A DNA stretch of 64,000 nucleotides from Sclerodactyla briareus (lineage: Eukaryota > Echinodermata > Holothuroidea > Dendrochirotida > Sclerodactylidae): positions 1 to 64,000 of the forward strand of contig JAODTK010005010.1 in the NCBI GenBank assembly GCA_026419785.1. The letters run 5' to 3'. Shown in pieces: positions 10,358-22,555 of this stretch (position 1 is its first letter; each line of letters opens with the position of its first letter). A model generated the notes under the pieces. The model was not told the DNA's origin. It saw only the letters and a list, made by a program, of their open reading frames with translations, and made no database searches. The position numbers were made by a program, and so were the translations under genes.

Positions 10358-11055
10358 AGTGGGATGAAAATTATATGAGCGGAGCGCTACAATTGGTTGG
10401 CGCGTAGCGTTGCCGAAACTTTTGGATTTAAGGGACCCTTCAGAAAGGCCGGAAGAGGAACTTGCCGGGTGTTTTGAGCCGCATTCAACCGGCTTTGAAA
10501 TATTATATCTCATATGTCGGCAATTTGTAATTTATTGGGAAAATAATCAATCCATAGGGAATGTTGATACATATCTGTGAGTGTTAAGATGATGCCAGGG
10601 AATCATATCTACCATTCATTCCCTTGTCATTTCATTCATCTGCCAGATTCATTACTAGCCTCCGAATCGCAAGTAGTTACATTTGGTCCCTCAGCCATAA
10701 CAGGCCTACATTTCCCAAAACTGTCATTTCCCAAACTTGTCGTTTCCCAAACTTGTCATTGGAGATCATAGTACACCGCCCTGATTTACTGAAGCTGTGT
10801 GAAACCGTCTTCAATATAAGGGGTGTCGATCTGTGGTTTAAAAGTGGGGAAGGGGGGGCCAGTTGTGGTTAGAACATTTAAGCCCAGCGCCATCTTAGGT
10901 TGGCCGCGGAACATTGAAGAAAAAGTTTCGTTGTACAGGACCCCCCAGATTGCAGGAAAACGGTACTGCCGGGCCTTACATTATGGGAGGTGAGGAACAT
11001 CACTGAATTTTTTTTGTCAATAAATTTCCAAAAAAACTGATCAATATTTATTTAT
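10358..11055. other. Stretch without a recognisable gene; short tandem block
   Basis: At about 10709-10763 a 17-18 bp unit (CATTTCCCAAAACTGT, then TTTCCCAAACTTGT variants) is repeated three times. The rest shows no gene or family I recognise. Confidence 0.5.
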
Positions 11056-11460
11056 TACAATTTTCATCGTGGCCTTAATTCCTTTACCATACCTCTAGTT
11101 AATATCCACTTTCGGGCTTGTTTATCGTTTTGCCAGCGTCGTCTCCGCCGCCTCCGAAAAGATGTTCGTGTCAACGCAATAACAATAATCTCTAATTGCA
11201 AATGTCCGATTGGACACGAAAACTTTGCACACATTGTCGCCCTACGAAATCTCGGAATGAGTTCGAAAGTGGGCCGTCGCTGCACCCTCTCTGTCGGAGG
11301 CCCACATCTCGGATTTCAACGGAATGAATTAATAGTGTTTGCCTACAAGTAACTCCCTATGTGCTTGTCGGATCCTATGGAACTTTGCACAATGATCGCC
11401 TGATGAAAATCTGGAATGTCAAAAAGGGCTAGCCCGACCGCTCGGAAGGGATTTCGGCAG
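11056..11460 (+). repeat. GC-rich dispersed repeat family E, copy 1
   Basis: Contains GTCGTCTCCGCCGCCTCCG, CGATTGGACACGAAAACTTT, GCACACATTGTCGCC and TCTCGGAATGAGTTCGAA. The same landmarks recur in looser form near 12020-12375, 13480-13800, 45725-45990 and 62730-63010, always in plus orientation. Confidence 0.6.
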
Positions 11461-11639
11461 CCATTTTTATCAGAAGAAACAGGCACGCGGCCAGCGCGAA
11501 TTTTTGTTGCATTTTTGCCTCCTCAATATAAAATTCTAGCACACAGTCTGAGTAGAATTATGTGTTAGGCCTTGTTCTATGGCTGCTGTTCCGTTTGGAC
11601 CGTTGTTGCTTACCCTCATTCCTTTAATGATTTTGAGAG

Positions 11640-11745
11640 CTGCATGCCTGATCATTCGGGGGGGGGGGGGGTGATCACATCGGCCCTCCCACACATCAAT
11701 ATTGGGGGATGTATCCTCCCATTCCCCCGCGATCTACGCCTATGA
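11640..11745. mobile_element. MITE-like G/C-run element
   Basis: A G13-type run, TGATCACATCGGCCCTCCC, a short ATCAATATTGGGGGATG core, CCTCCCATTCCCCC and an ending GCGATCTACGCCTATG form a compact element with G-rich arms facing C-rich arms. Similar ATAGGCG plus G-run contexts lie near 55.8 and 56.2 kb. Confidence 0.4.
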
Positions 11746-12019
11746 TGGTGGCCAAGCTGCAAGGCGTTTGTCAAGAAAACAGTTTATTAATTAAGACAAG
11801 AGACCATATGCAAATAAATAGAGGGCGCTTTCTTTAGTAAATCCATTGAAAAAGGGTGCACACTACGGTTAAACACATCGAAAGTGACGTTCGCAACTAA
11901 TATGAGGGTCCGTGTTACCGACGCAATAGATGGTTACTGTAGAATGACACACATTCCCATGACTCAGTGGCAACAGTGTTGCGATAAGGGTCTATGTGTC
12001 TGTGTTCATTTCATGATTA

Positions 12020-12375
12020 TTTTCCACCTCGAGATAGCCTTATTATGTTTAGCATTACCGTAACCGTGCGTCCGCCGCGATCGTGAATCGTTCGCCCCGC
12101 CGGAACGGAAAATTCTCGTGTTAGCGCGATTCGCAATACGTTCTTCACACTTTATCCGATTGATCTGAACTTGGCACACATGAATGTCGAGCCTTAGGTA
12201 AATTCCCTGGTAAATCTTGATGAGTTCAGCAAGGGGGCTCTGTGCCATGGACTGCTGCTCTATTTTGCAGGTTTCACGCGAAAAAAAGTTTGTCTCCGAT
12301 TCACACAGAACTTGGGGGCAGTGGTGGCGCCGGATTCCCGACGGGGGTCGAGGTCCCCGAGGGGGGGGGGGCAAG
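12020..12375 (+). repeat. Family E, copy 2
   Basis: Shares CGTGTTAGCGCGATT-type, GATCTGAACTTGGCACACA and CTCTATTTTGCAGGTTTCAC landmarks with the copies near 13.7 and 45.9 kb, and ends in a G run. The TTTTGCAG looks like a splice acceptor but is part of the repeat. Confidence 0.55.
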
Positions 12376-13479
12376 TTACACGATCGCAGGTCAACCTAAC
12401 CCCAAGTCAAAAACCTGCATTTTTTATGTTTCATTTTTGAAACATTTTTCTGAAGAAAAAAAAAAACGAAAAAAGACAATACACATTGTGGAGAGCAATG
12501 GTTATTCAATAGCTTCCGACTCAAATCAGACGCCCTTATTAGTAGATAGGGCGGTAGTCCCATAACTTCAAGGAAATACCTGGGCCCCTTCGTCGTGAAA
12601 GCAAACCATCTAGACAGAGGCAAAACAGTGATAGACAGGCAGAACGAGCATTCTCCCCAAAAACGAATGTACCGTGATCTCTTGCAGGGAATTTCGAAGA
12701 ATCCATAAGGCTTGTGTATCCTATCTATATATCACACGATTGGTATAGTCTGTAGGGAGATGGTTACGCTGATCTTAGACTCGAGCGAGGAACGTGGCAT
12801 ACTATAGAAAGATGATGGGGCCTTCAATATAGGAATTTCACTATAAGAGTTTGGAACTATATACTGTAGGGGCAAAAAAGCCCTCGTGGGGTGTGTACAT
12901 TTCAATAGCGTACCCATCGGGCTCCACGGGGATGGGAAACAATCCCCGACGGGGGGGGTCGGGGGGGGGGGGCAGGGCTTCCCCGACGGAAGCGCGGGGG
13001 GGGGGGCTACGTCCCCCCCCACCACTGGCGCCACCCCTGTTGGTGGGGGTGAATTTTAGATGGTTCTGAAAAACATGAGAAGGAAAGGATTTTCAAGGTC
13101 ACTAGAGTTTAAGTTTGCGAAAATTTGCGTTTTCCAAACTTTCGTCGAATCTTTAGCAAAACTTGTGAAAGTGATACAGTTGGAGTTCCAGAATACATTA
13201 AAAGTCCTTACATTGAATAAACTCCCCTTCCTTGGTCATGGATGTGGTCCTTATGTAACATCATCGCCTCGTTGTTTAAAAAGGGGGCTCATACATGTGG
13301 CGGATTCACCGACAGGGCGACTGGCACAAAATTAACAATGTTACAGCCTACTTACACATATAAATGTTGTGAAATTGGGGGTTCTGTCGAAGGATGATGT
13401 ATTAGCGTTGAAATAATATAGTTTGGTAAGGGAAAATTTGACCGAAATCACGAGCCCCGGGTGCCTGTTGCAGCATCCG
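12376..13479. other. Stretch without a recognisable gene, G-rich core
   Basis: Between about 12945 and 13022 there are several poly-G and poly-C runs in an otherwise unique context. Frames over these runs are proline- or glycine-rich artefacts. The 91-codon plus frame at 13060-13335 has no domain. Confidence 0.45.
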
Positions 13480-13800
13480 CTTCTTTGCTCTAGCTAGTGC
13501 AACTTATTGTTATATTCCCACGACACGAGTGGTGTCCGAGGATATGCGCGTTTTGGCGGTATATCAGCCGCCCCTCCAAGCCTCACAGGCCGCCACCGGA
13601 AAATTCTATTAAGCGATCGAAATTGGTACACAAGTCCCCTAGTGAAACTCGGATGAGTTCGAAGTTGGAAATCAGAATGTCATGCCGCAATGTCTGACTG
13701 CCTTCTATTTGCAGGTTTTACAAGGAAAAATACGGAGTGTATCGATTTACCGAAATTCGGCGGCGTGGGGACAAAAGTTGGTCCCGAATAATTAACTGAC
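13480..13800 (+). repeat. Family E, copy 3
   Basis: Carries ATTGGTACACAAGTCCCCTA, ACTCGGATGAGTTCGAAGTT, CTTCTATTTGCAGGTTTTAC and CCGAAATTCGGCGGCGTGG, matching copies 2 and 4 in the same order. Confidence 0.55.
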
Positions 13801-14569
13801 GTTGATTTAAGGTCACCGAGGCCAAATTGTGCATTTTCTGCAACTGTCGGATTTGAACAAACAATCGGTGGAATGTTGATGCTGTTCGTCCGAACCAACA
13901 GAAGCATTTCAAAGTCACAGGAGGTTCAATTTACAAAGTTCATGTGACACCCTATTTTTCTGTCATAGGCTTATTCGGAAAAAAACTAGTGCGGACCTGA
14001 ACAACAGGCGGGGCATTTCAAAATCACCTGGAGGTCAAATGGGAAATAATTGAGGTGTTCACTCTAAACGAATTTCCCCAACGATCCACTTAGCCAAAAG
14101 TATGCATGTGAAAAGTCGTGCAGTATATATGTCCACACAGCTGCCAATCCTAATCTATATCCTACGGACTACAAGCCATTCTTGTGGTCGTTGGCGCGAG
14201 TAAGTACCTCTAGCCCGTATCGCCATTCCCTCTAGTTTCCCGGCTCTCATCTCTTTTTTCATTTTTGTCTTGTCTTCATCTGTTATCGGGGAGGGCCAAA
14301 CGCACCACAGCCCTTCCCCATACGTCACTGGCGCGGCGCTAATATAGTAATTAAGATATAAGAAGGCATTTGCGGAATTGGAGCTGAAATCTTAGTTTTG
14401 TATGCGGTTGTAAGCGATATGTATATCAAAAGTAGGACCGAGCGGTATAATCAGCGGTCGTGCCTTCACCGAATACATCACCACCAATACATCAGTCTAA
14501 ATCCTATTCACACCAAAAAAACCCACTAGCAAGACAATGTCGCCTGAAACCTTCTGGGTTCCACATACT
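13801..14569. other. Stretch without a recognisable gene
   Basis: Unique or diverged sequence. Around 14280-14340 a GGGGAGGGCC...CCCTTCCCC pairing hints at another G-run element, too diverged to bound. Confidence 0.35.
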
Positions 14570-14754
14570 CTCCTTCCAATATTTATCACTGCATGGCGTA
14601 ATTTATCTCATCCGATAAATTATCGTACGTGAAAAGTTCAATATTTTTTCAACTTGACGTCCGGTATTGTATCGTACGCAACATCACATTGAAATAAACA
14701 CATTTTACTCGACGTCCGATGGATTTATCGTATCATTCGCACAAGTGTGAAAAG
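14570..14754. mobile_element. Terminal piece of the doubled-TIR element
   Basis: ATCACTGCATGGCGTAATTT, CCGATAAATTATCGTACG, CAACTTGACGTCCG and the end CGCACAAGTGTGAAAAGCCC match, in order, the right end of the element at 7989-9345. The left end is not present nearby. Confidence 0.6.
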
Positions 14755-14861
14755 CCCTTATAGTAACGAAAATAATAGCTAACAAGTGTGTGTGAAAACA
14801 ATGCAAGAGCCTATTCCACGTTGAGGCCTTTCGTCGTCGCCGCCTACAGGTTGAATGAGGT

Positions 14862-15049
14862 TCAGATTGGACGGTGCTTCCTAAATTCGAGTCCCTGAAA
14901 TACATATTGTTGAGTTTCTGACCGCGCAAGTCCGGCATCATCCGGCGGTAAAACTATCTCGGCAAAGCCAACTTGCTCCACACGCCGCCGGTCATCTCGC
15001 ATCGCTTTTGAGACAGCGTCCACGGCCTCTTCAGAGTCTTTGACGCTTC
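14862..15049 (-). CDS. Possible exon, unidentified, charged
   Basis: The minus strand is open for about 60 codons and has strongly protein-like content: DSEEAVDAVSKAMRDDRRRV, then VGFAEIVLPPDDAGLAR, then YVFQGLEFRKHRPI, then stop at 14864-14862. Its G+C is higher than the surroundings. An in-frame stop lies just upstream, so an acceptor (for example CGTCAAAG) would be needed. I recognise no family. It may be a host exon or a piece of an unrecognised transposase. Confidence 0.3.
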
Positions 15050-15299
15050 ACTATACTACTGATACAACTAGAATTAGCGATATTTTGTGTGCCGAGATAT
15101 GCCCTGCTCGGAGTGGGAGGCGCTATTGCTCTGGTTGCAATTTGATTGCATTTTTCAGTAGCCAGGGAAGAGCTATCCCGTCGTTAGAGTTCGGTATTAA
15201 AGCCAGCGCGCGCACAGATTACGGGCTAATCGTCTTGCACTCAAATACGCCTGACCATTACTTATACTACAATGAAAATTGAATTATTTCCAAACAGGA

Positions 15300-16000
15300 T
15301 CCTCATCTGCACCACACACTCAGTGGTCTGGTTCTCACCAAAGAAAGTTGCATGCCATATTCCAGCTTGATGGGCCCTAATATAATGACTTATAGTGACC
15401 TCCAGGTTTTCCTAACTCTGATCTCTATGGACCTCATGTGTGGACCTCGACCTGACGCCGAAAAAAGAGAGTCGTGTACCATCATGGGAAACCTCTACGA
15501 AGTATTAGCTTCAGCCACTCAAGTGGGGTCAAATTAACATGATCACCAGCTTGATTTGCCAAAAGATCTATTTTCCCATTTCTTTTACTAAACTGACCCT
15601 CAATCCACATAAAAAACAATAGGGTTCTTGTTCTCCCTATATTAAGAAAGCTGCATACAAATTTCAGCTTGATTGGACCAAGCATTCTGACTCATCCTGA
15701 TCAGAAGGCTTTCATATGTTTGAACCCTAAACATAGGGCTTGATCGAATCAACCGTTCTGGACTTTTCATGTTCACAATGATTGCAGACTTTGACTTCTG
15801 TGACCTCAGATGGCCTTTGACCGGACCCGCAAAGGAAAAAGGACAAAAGGAATCATTACTCTTTATGAGGAACACCTACCAGTATGAGCTTCATCCATCC
15901 ATGTGGGGTTCACAAAAATGGCCAAAAATATCAATTTCACACAGTACCCTCATTTTCTGAAAACACCAAAGAAAACAATAGGGTTCTTCTAACTTCTTGC
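15300..16000 (+). repeat. Tandem family B, array 1
   Basis: Two or so degenerate units of about 400 bp, with landmarks AACAATAGGGTTCTT, AGAAAGCTGCAT, TTTCAGCTTGATTGGACC, AAGCATTCTGACTCAT, GACTTTGACTTC and TGAGCTTCATCCATCC. The same order recurs at 29325-30450 and 39060-40450. Confidence 0.7.
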
Positions 16001-16299
16001 CACACAGTACAGTAAATACCGTAAATAATAACAGCAAAATTACATATAAAGGGTGGGATATAGTTTGCAAGCCCCTATGTGTGCTACCTATCAAATGCAC
16101 TAGTCGTTACTGATTTCAAATTCATGTGGACGCGATTCTGCGCATGTCTGCATCCACGGGAATAATTAAGTTGCCGGGATAATGTGATGAATTCATTATG
16201 CAAATTATTGACCCTGGACTTTATTTCCAGTGAGCTCATTCCTCTAGTTTTTTATAATCTCAGACCAACAGTGGGCGCACTCACTACGTTTCCTTGACT

Positions 16300-16730
16300 T
16301 CCTACGACTTACAAAGATGCAAGGAATCACCAACTCAGACACATTGAATGACTCCAGTGGACCCCAATCCATGTTACTTTGGGGATTTATAGTAGACCAC
16401 ACCCCCATGTTTCATGAGAATCAAACAAACTTTGAAATTCAACTAAATTATGCCGATTAAGACACTATATGATCCCCAGTGACCTCAATCACTCACAATT
16501 TCAGGCCAAAGTTACACCATACCTACCAGGTTCCAGAATTTTATTCCCCCACCAAACTTTAAGAATCTCGCTGAATAATGCAAATTAGAAACCTGAATGA
16601 CCTCCATGACCCAGACTGAAGTAGACCATATTCCACCTCAGTTCCATACTAACGACAGACTTCAATAAATTATGGCCAATTAGATGACCTCATTAGCATA
16701 TTTCATGCTGGATATCTAATCCCTCAATTC
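16300..16730 (-). repeat. Tandem family C, inverted array
   Basis: Units contain TAGTAGACCACACCC, CATGTTTCATGAGAATC, CAAACTTTGAAATTCAACTA and AATTATGCC, plus a tgacct-rich block. The reverse complement matches the array at 46070-46510 (GATTCTCACGAAAAATTGGT, GAGTAGGATCTTCTA). Confidence 0.55.
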
Positions 16731-18079
16731 ACCTTGTATCCTGTACCCGTGTGCTGAACCTAATCAGCACAGCACCTATGGTTTTTCCACTCGCGTGCTA
16801 AGGAGCTTAAACAATATATTTCATAAACAAGCTAATTACTATATTCAATTAGAGACTTTCATGCCTCCCCCAATCTTGATCAATGGGGTTTACGCAACTC
16901 TTATACTACATAACAAGAATTTCACATCAAAATCGTTTTAAACCCGATTCCGAGAAATCCTGCTAACGAGGAGTGTGACACACCCACATCCAAGGGATCG
17001 CCCTAATCTCTTTCAAAATTGTGTTCATGTTAGACATGATAGACAACATAGTTATAGTACAAAATGTTTATTTGGATATTTAACAGTACTAAATGTTGTA
17101 TGTTAAAGTGAGAATGTGTCCTATGGATGCGAAACGAATTGCGTAAGACTAGGCCCCTGAGTAAAACAATGGTGTCTATTTTCATCATGGTACGAATAAA
17201 AATAGGAATAATGATTTAAAAAATTAATTTACAATATGTCAAACAAACATATGTCCAAATGGGCAAACTCCTCCTCTACTGATATATGTTTGGAAATACA
17301 ATAACGATGTTCATGTATTACTTGGATTAAGGCATGTTTATTTTCAAGAATTCCGGGTTACCAAAACCTCCAGCTATACTCCCCAATGGTTTCCCAAACA
17401 GAGACCATCTTACAAGCCAGGGAGTCAGTGGCGGTTGGCTGCATCCTGGAATATTTAGAAACAGAGATCACAGGTGTACCCAAGACTACAATCTAGAAAA
17501 AAGGGCAAGAACTGTTTGCCCGATTCCATAATCCAGTTGGAATTACTTGCGAATGTCATTCCAACATATTCATGAACGGACGGCCCAAATTTTCTACCTA
17601 AATTTTCACATAGAATCAATGGAAAAGGTTTTGAGTACTGTTCTCACTCCCCACCAGATCAATTTACCCGTTCATGTTGTGATGGAATGTGTATACACCA
17701 CAATCCCAATAAATAGGGCTTTTCACAGCCTGGAAATACCCATATACCTGTTCAAAAAAACACATACTGTATGAGCACCACACCATCTTTCTGCTCACTC
17801 CTAACCTAACCTAATTGTTTGTGTTAGCATTGTGTACCGCTCAATTCCTGACACACTAAAATTGTGTGTAAATTCATTGTCTCCCAGATCCTGACACTAA
17901 ACTAATGTGTCAATCATTGTGCCCTCCAAATCCTGACTAGTGTGTCCAGTTTCAATCGGCATTCTAATTGATTCTTGGCACACTAGTCCCTTGTCCACCG
18001 AAAACCCCAACAGAGCGCAACCATACTAGTTAATGACCGGCACAAGAAGCATTCCTTGTCTAAGAACACCAAGAAAAAT
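16731..18079. other. Stretch without a recognisable gene
   Basis: AT-rich. Around 17850-17990 a loose repeat of CCTGACACACTA / CCTGACACTA / CCTGACTAGTGTG units occurs. No exon is supported. Confidence 0.45.
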
Positions 18080-18745
18080 GCCTTCCCCTTGTTCTGAAGG
18101 TACTATGTCAGGGTTTTTTAGATTGTGGTTAATACTCCCACTGTGTCCATTGCGGCCATCTGTGCAGCCATACTCAGGGTGGTGTCGTCCCACAGCCACA
18201 TTCCTTGTTTGAAGGTACCCATGTCATGTTTAAGATTGTGGTTGATCACTCCCACTATGTCCATTGATGTCCATCCGTTTATGCTACTCAGGGTGGTGTA
18301 GCCACCACCGCCGACATTCTTGTTTTGAAGGTTTGTTATGGTTTTAGATGTGGTTTGATCCTCCCACTGTATCCATTGTGGTCATCTATGTATTGCTACT
18401 CAGGGTGGTGTAGTCACCACATTCGACCATTCCCTTGTTTTGAAGTTTGTTATGGTTTAGATTGTGGTTATCCTTCCATGTATCCATCGTGGTCATCTAT
18501 GTATGCTACGCAGGGTGGTGTAGTCATCCACATCGACCTTCCCTTGTTTTGAAGGTTTGTTATGTTAATTTGGATTGACCTTCCACTGTTCCATCGTGGT
18601 CCATCTGGTAATGCTACTCAGGGTAGTGTAGCCACCACAGCCAACACCCTCTTTTGAGGTACTTTTGTGTATGTTCGATTGTGGTTGATCCTCCCCTTTG
18701 CCCATCGTGGTCCTCTGTGTATGCTTTCCTCTGGCAGTTCTTTGT
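18080..18745 (+). repeat. Minisatellite, period about 112 bp, six units
   Basis: The marker CCTTGTTTTGAAGGT (with variants) starts near 18087, 18203, 18319, 18433, 18542 and 18648. Each unit also carries TTTAGATTGTGGTT, ATCCTCCCACTGT, TCCATTGTGGTCAT and CTACTCAGGGTGGTGTAG. The frames over this array are products of the repeat, not genes. Confidence 0.9.
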
Positions 18746-20055
18746 TTTTGTCAGATACTTTGTTCATGGTTTAAACCATAAGTTTTCTCCCCCATCGCGT
18801 CTGCCTCCTCTTGTGCTGACCGCGACATCTGGCAGGTCTGTTTTTGTTTTGAAACCGTTGAGGCCTCTTCAGCAACGACCCCACACTTGCCATGGGGCTA
18901 TTCCTTCACCAATTCATTCTTTTTACTGTGTCCATCTCTGCTCAGGGTGAAACAAATTGGCTCGTGATCTCAAACACCGGTTGGAGTCCATTGTTTTAGG
19001 GTGTCACAGCACCTTTTGACGGCCTATTCTAGCTTGACCCCACCTTTTTCTTTAGGTCTACCTGTCTCACAACTCCCATTCTTTTCATTCTATCAATTGT
19101 TGTCGGCATCAAGCAACGATTGTTGGGTGCGGTGACCTCAAGCCCCCCACCGGTGGGCGTTTTATGTTAGGATAGATAAAACAAATTTAATTGATACCTC
19201 ATGGTCCCCTCAGGTATGGCTACCTGTTCACCACTCCTTTCGTTCACCGTGTCCATCATTCTCTTTCGTACCCGGGTGGGATGGTGGGCTCAGTGATTTC
19301 GCACACCTTTTTTTTTACAATCTCCCTATAGATATGAAAAGATGACAACACAAGATTCACCAAGGTGAATCTTTGGCATCCACATTACGCATCCAAAAGG
19401 AAAGATATATAGTCGGACAAAGAATCAAACCTATTCGGGGCTCAGTTCTGGAAGCTGACATAGGCACGATCACTGATTGGGAACCTGACAAGGACACAAA
19501 GTAAAGCCAATAAAGCGATGCCTCTATGACGTGAAAGAATGGGAAAGAAGCCATAGGTGTAGGGGGACCCTTCCATTTAAGTTATTAGGGGGCAGGGAAT
19601 CTGCCGACTATAACAACACATGAGCCTGAAAAAGTTTTTATACTATTTGGGGAACACCAGTCAGCAGAAATTTTCGGGCACTCTTGCACTTTCACTTTCG
19701 CCCTTCCTTCTGTCTCATATTTTCTCAGAATTTGTGTCTTCTTTGCCCTAATTTTTTCATCCCAAATCCAGTTTTTTCTTGGGGGGGGGGGGAGTCTTCC
19801 CCCACCTCATCCAACTATTGAAAGATGGGTGGGGGTCTGTTACTGTGAGTCCATTTTGGGAAAATATTTATTTGTGGGCCATGCATTGGCTGTGTGTCAT
19901 CTTAATATTTCATTCATGAGATCGGCCTGATAGTAATAAATTGCAATTTTATTGCGCACAATTATCTACATTGTAATCAGCCCTCCAAAGGTGTCACAAT
20001 AGAATGAAAAGGACTAGTTGAACTATTTTCTGTACTTATCTGTACTCGTTCTCAA
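18746..20055. other. Stretch without a recognisable gene
   Basis: Contains a perfect inverted pair with 10-bp arms (AAGATTCACC, 19352-19361, facing 19364-19373, 2-base centre) and a G11-type run near 19788. No exon or family is recognised. Confidence 0.45.
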
Positions 20056-20059
20056 TATA

Positions 20060-20840
20060 TTAACAAGGATCGTTTCTGGATGGCAGATGCAGTATTGATT
20101 CGATGTCGGCATTTGCCATATCATGTAATCAAGCGAGCTCAAATAATTTCTATTCACACTGCACACCGATATGTGCTTTCCAATGTCATGAATTCTCGTA
20201 AAGCATCACAGAAATTTCTCTGGCCCATAGGAACCAGTATGCACTCTGATAATTGAAGGAGCTTTTTGTTGCTGCCACTTTAAGAGCAGATTGGTCTCAG
20301 ATTCTCACATGTCCCTAATTACTGGAGTGGAGAGGCCAACAAAAGAAAAAGTTCAGCAGACAAAAAAATTACTAAAGTTGTCCTATTTTTGTCATAAATA
20401 CTTAAATTCTGTACCAAGACCTGTATCCACAATATATATACGGATCAAGTCCTAGTTCAGATTGCAGATAGTGATTAGATGTCCATTTCCATTACATCTA
20501 TCAGAGCGAGCTCAAAGAGTTTCTCCTTCAAACTGCAACACCTATAGAGTGGCTTTCCACTGTCACTTGATTCCAAAAACTTTTCCGGTCTTTCTCTTCT
20601 CCCTCGTTCTCCCTCTCTCCCGTTCGCAGGAACCAGTACCCACTCTGATAATTGAAGGAGGTTATGTTGCTGCCACTTGAAGAGCATTGTCCTCCTCACA
20701 TTCCCTAATTTTCCACCATGAGGGGAGAGGCAACAAAGAGGGAGTGCCTTTTCAAGGGAATACCAGAGCAGCCTCAGATTGGTCACTACAAGTGTGCAAC
20801 AAATGCCATAAAATACTGCAAAACCATCACTTATTTGCAT
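20060..20840 (+). repeat. Direct duplication, period about 399 bp
   Basis: CACTCTGATAATTGAAGGAG occurs at 20242 and 20641. The units also share GCGAGCTCAAA, CACTGCA/AACTGCA, GGAACCAGTA and GTTGCTGCCACTT. The second unit has an extra CTTTCTCTTCTCCCTCG-type stretch. Confidence 0.8.
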
Positions 20841-21299
20841 AAGCATGTTATCAAATACCTGAAGAGATCTTAGTATAATCCTATATAGCAATTGCGTGGA
20901 AGTTTATCTTACTACATAGCATGGTGAAATAAGGTTGGATGGGTAGGTTTTGGTGGGAAGGGGGTTAGTTCCAACTTTATTAATTATTTCAACATTTATT
21001 GTTATCTGTTACACTATTTTCATACTCTTTTTCACCTGAGGTGGCCTACTTTGATAAGCCCAAAAGGTTTCTTGATCACTTCCTTTCACTTATTGACTTT
21101 TCCTTGATTTGTTCATATATTTTATGTCGTTATATTGTTTGTCCATTTGGAAGGAACAATGATGAAAATGATGACGATGACAGTTCATATGATTCAAACT
21201 CACAATGATCCAATCACAGTGTGAAGCACTATCAATGGAGCTATCTGATCTCTATAAAGTTGATAACATTTTCACATCAATTCTTTTTGAAGAATAATT

Positions 21300-21640
21300 A
21301 GTATATGTGAGGGAATTGCTGGGGTTGGCAGTGTGTGGATCGTTACTTCGTGAGAAGAGACAGAAGATCTTCATCGCATGCTGTCGTTATTACCACAATA
21401 AAATACATAGGCTATTCTCTGTGTTCAACTGTGACGTCATGCATATTGTGCAATTGGGACTCTCCTAATTTTTCTGCATCATGACCAAACTTTGAAGGCC
21501 AATAACTCCCACTTAAGGGACTATTGCCCAATTGAAAGGGTTTAGACCTGTGGATATTTTCAATTCCCCACATATAACTTCCGTTATATCCAATCCTCAA
21601 CCGTCCTTTAAAACTCAGTGAATTAAAAACCACAATTTTT
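21300..21640 (+). repeat. Family R1 copy
   Basis: Carries TTGCTGGGGTTGG, GTTACTTCGTGAGA, CATGCATATTGTGCAATTGG, CTCCTAATTTTTCTGCATCA and GAAGGCCAATAAC in R1 order. The first third of the family is missing. Confidence 0.65.
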
Positions 21641-22262
21641 GCTGTTTTTACTCCTTCATAAGTACACAGTGCAAGTTAATTCTTTGTCTTTGAAGTCAAC
21701 AAATGTTGCATCTATTATTTCCTAAAATTGTGTGCATTTACTTTCAAATCAGGTTCACCATGATTGTGTAACAGCCGATTAAATAAAGTGAAGTTCACTG
21801 ACCTTTGCATTTGAGAGGACATTTTTTCTCCCCCTGGAGTCGTGCGACTTGCAAATAGCCGAGTTGGTCTCATTTTATCTTCTAATCACAGTTAATCAGA
21901 AGGAATCACAATCTTCAAAGTCATGTCTTGCAGTTCCACTGACCTTTCACATCAATTATGCGAATTAGGTTACCTAACAAATTTCTCGCTGAAAATTAGA
22001 TCAGTTCTGTACCCATACTTATGCACCTAAATGCCAAACCATATCACCATAGCTCATACCTTTTGTCCATAATATTGCTAACGAACTCAAACATTATACT
22101 ACACATAAAGGCCTAATTTACGCTACCGAATAAGTGAATGTCATGGCACAAACAACTGATCAGATTGTGTTCACCGAAGTCCCATACAAAATCCATTAGA
22201 ATCGTATCACAGTAGTTCGGATTGAAGAGAACGAAATCAAACAATGCCTACAAGTGTAATCT
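21641..22262. other. Region downstream of the NSE4 C-terminal exon
   Basis: AT-rich. No clear AATAAA lies just after the stop on the minus strand, and no other gene is visible. Confidence 0.4.
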
Positions 22263-22555
22263 CTAGCTAAAAAAATACAATATTATGCCAGTTACACATA
22301 TAACTAAGGACCAAAGGTGGGGCCCATATCTGATCCAAGGTCCTGTCTCCCCAACAAACTTTACAAATTCGCATGATGATGAGTTGGACATGGCATGAGC
22401 TGTGTAGTAGTATACAACCTTCCACTCCTCCATATCCATGCACAGAACATGTTGTTTTTTGGGACATCTCTTGTGCTTGGACTGGGGCGTAAGGATTCTG
22501 AACGGTAAATCACAGGAAGGCCATCCTCATCCAACTCGCTACGTACATGGCCATC
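22263..22555 (-). CDS. NSMCE4A: NSE4 (SMC5/6 kleisin), C-terminal exon
   Basis: The minus strand reads DGHVRSELDEDGLPVI directly after a good acceptor (CCTATGAATTTTGTGCAG). This matches the conserved NSE4 C-terminal motif, an aromatic/charged segment ending in leucine-aspartate-glutamate-aspartate-x-leucine-proline-valine/isoleucine. After RDVPK, at a run of six A (T run at 22455-22460), the family-like sequence moves to the next frame and continues as HVLCMDMEEWKVV, the other conserved NSE4_C signature, and runs on to a stop at 22265-22263. NSE4 is the kleisin that closes the SMC5/SMC6 ring with NSE1 and NSE3; this part folds as a winged helix binding the SMC5 head. The A6 break is either an assembly indel or pseudogene decay. 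The preceding exon was not found. Confidence 0.7.

Noticed and set aside
12217..12565. Exon after CTCTATTTTGCAG
   Set aside because: The acceptor-like motif is part of repeat family E and recurs in other copies.
18080..18745. Coding frames over the minisatellite
   Set aside because: Periodicity of the repeat fully explains them.
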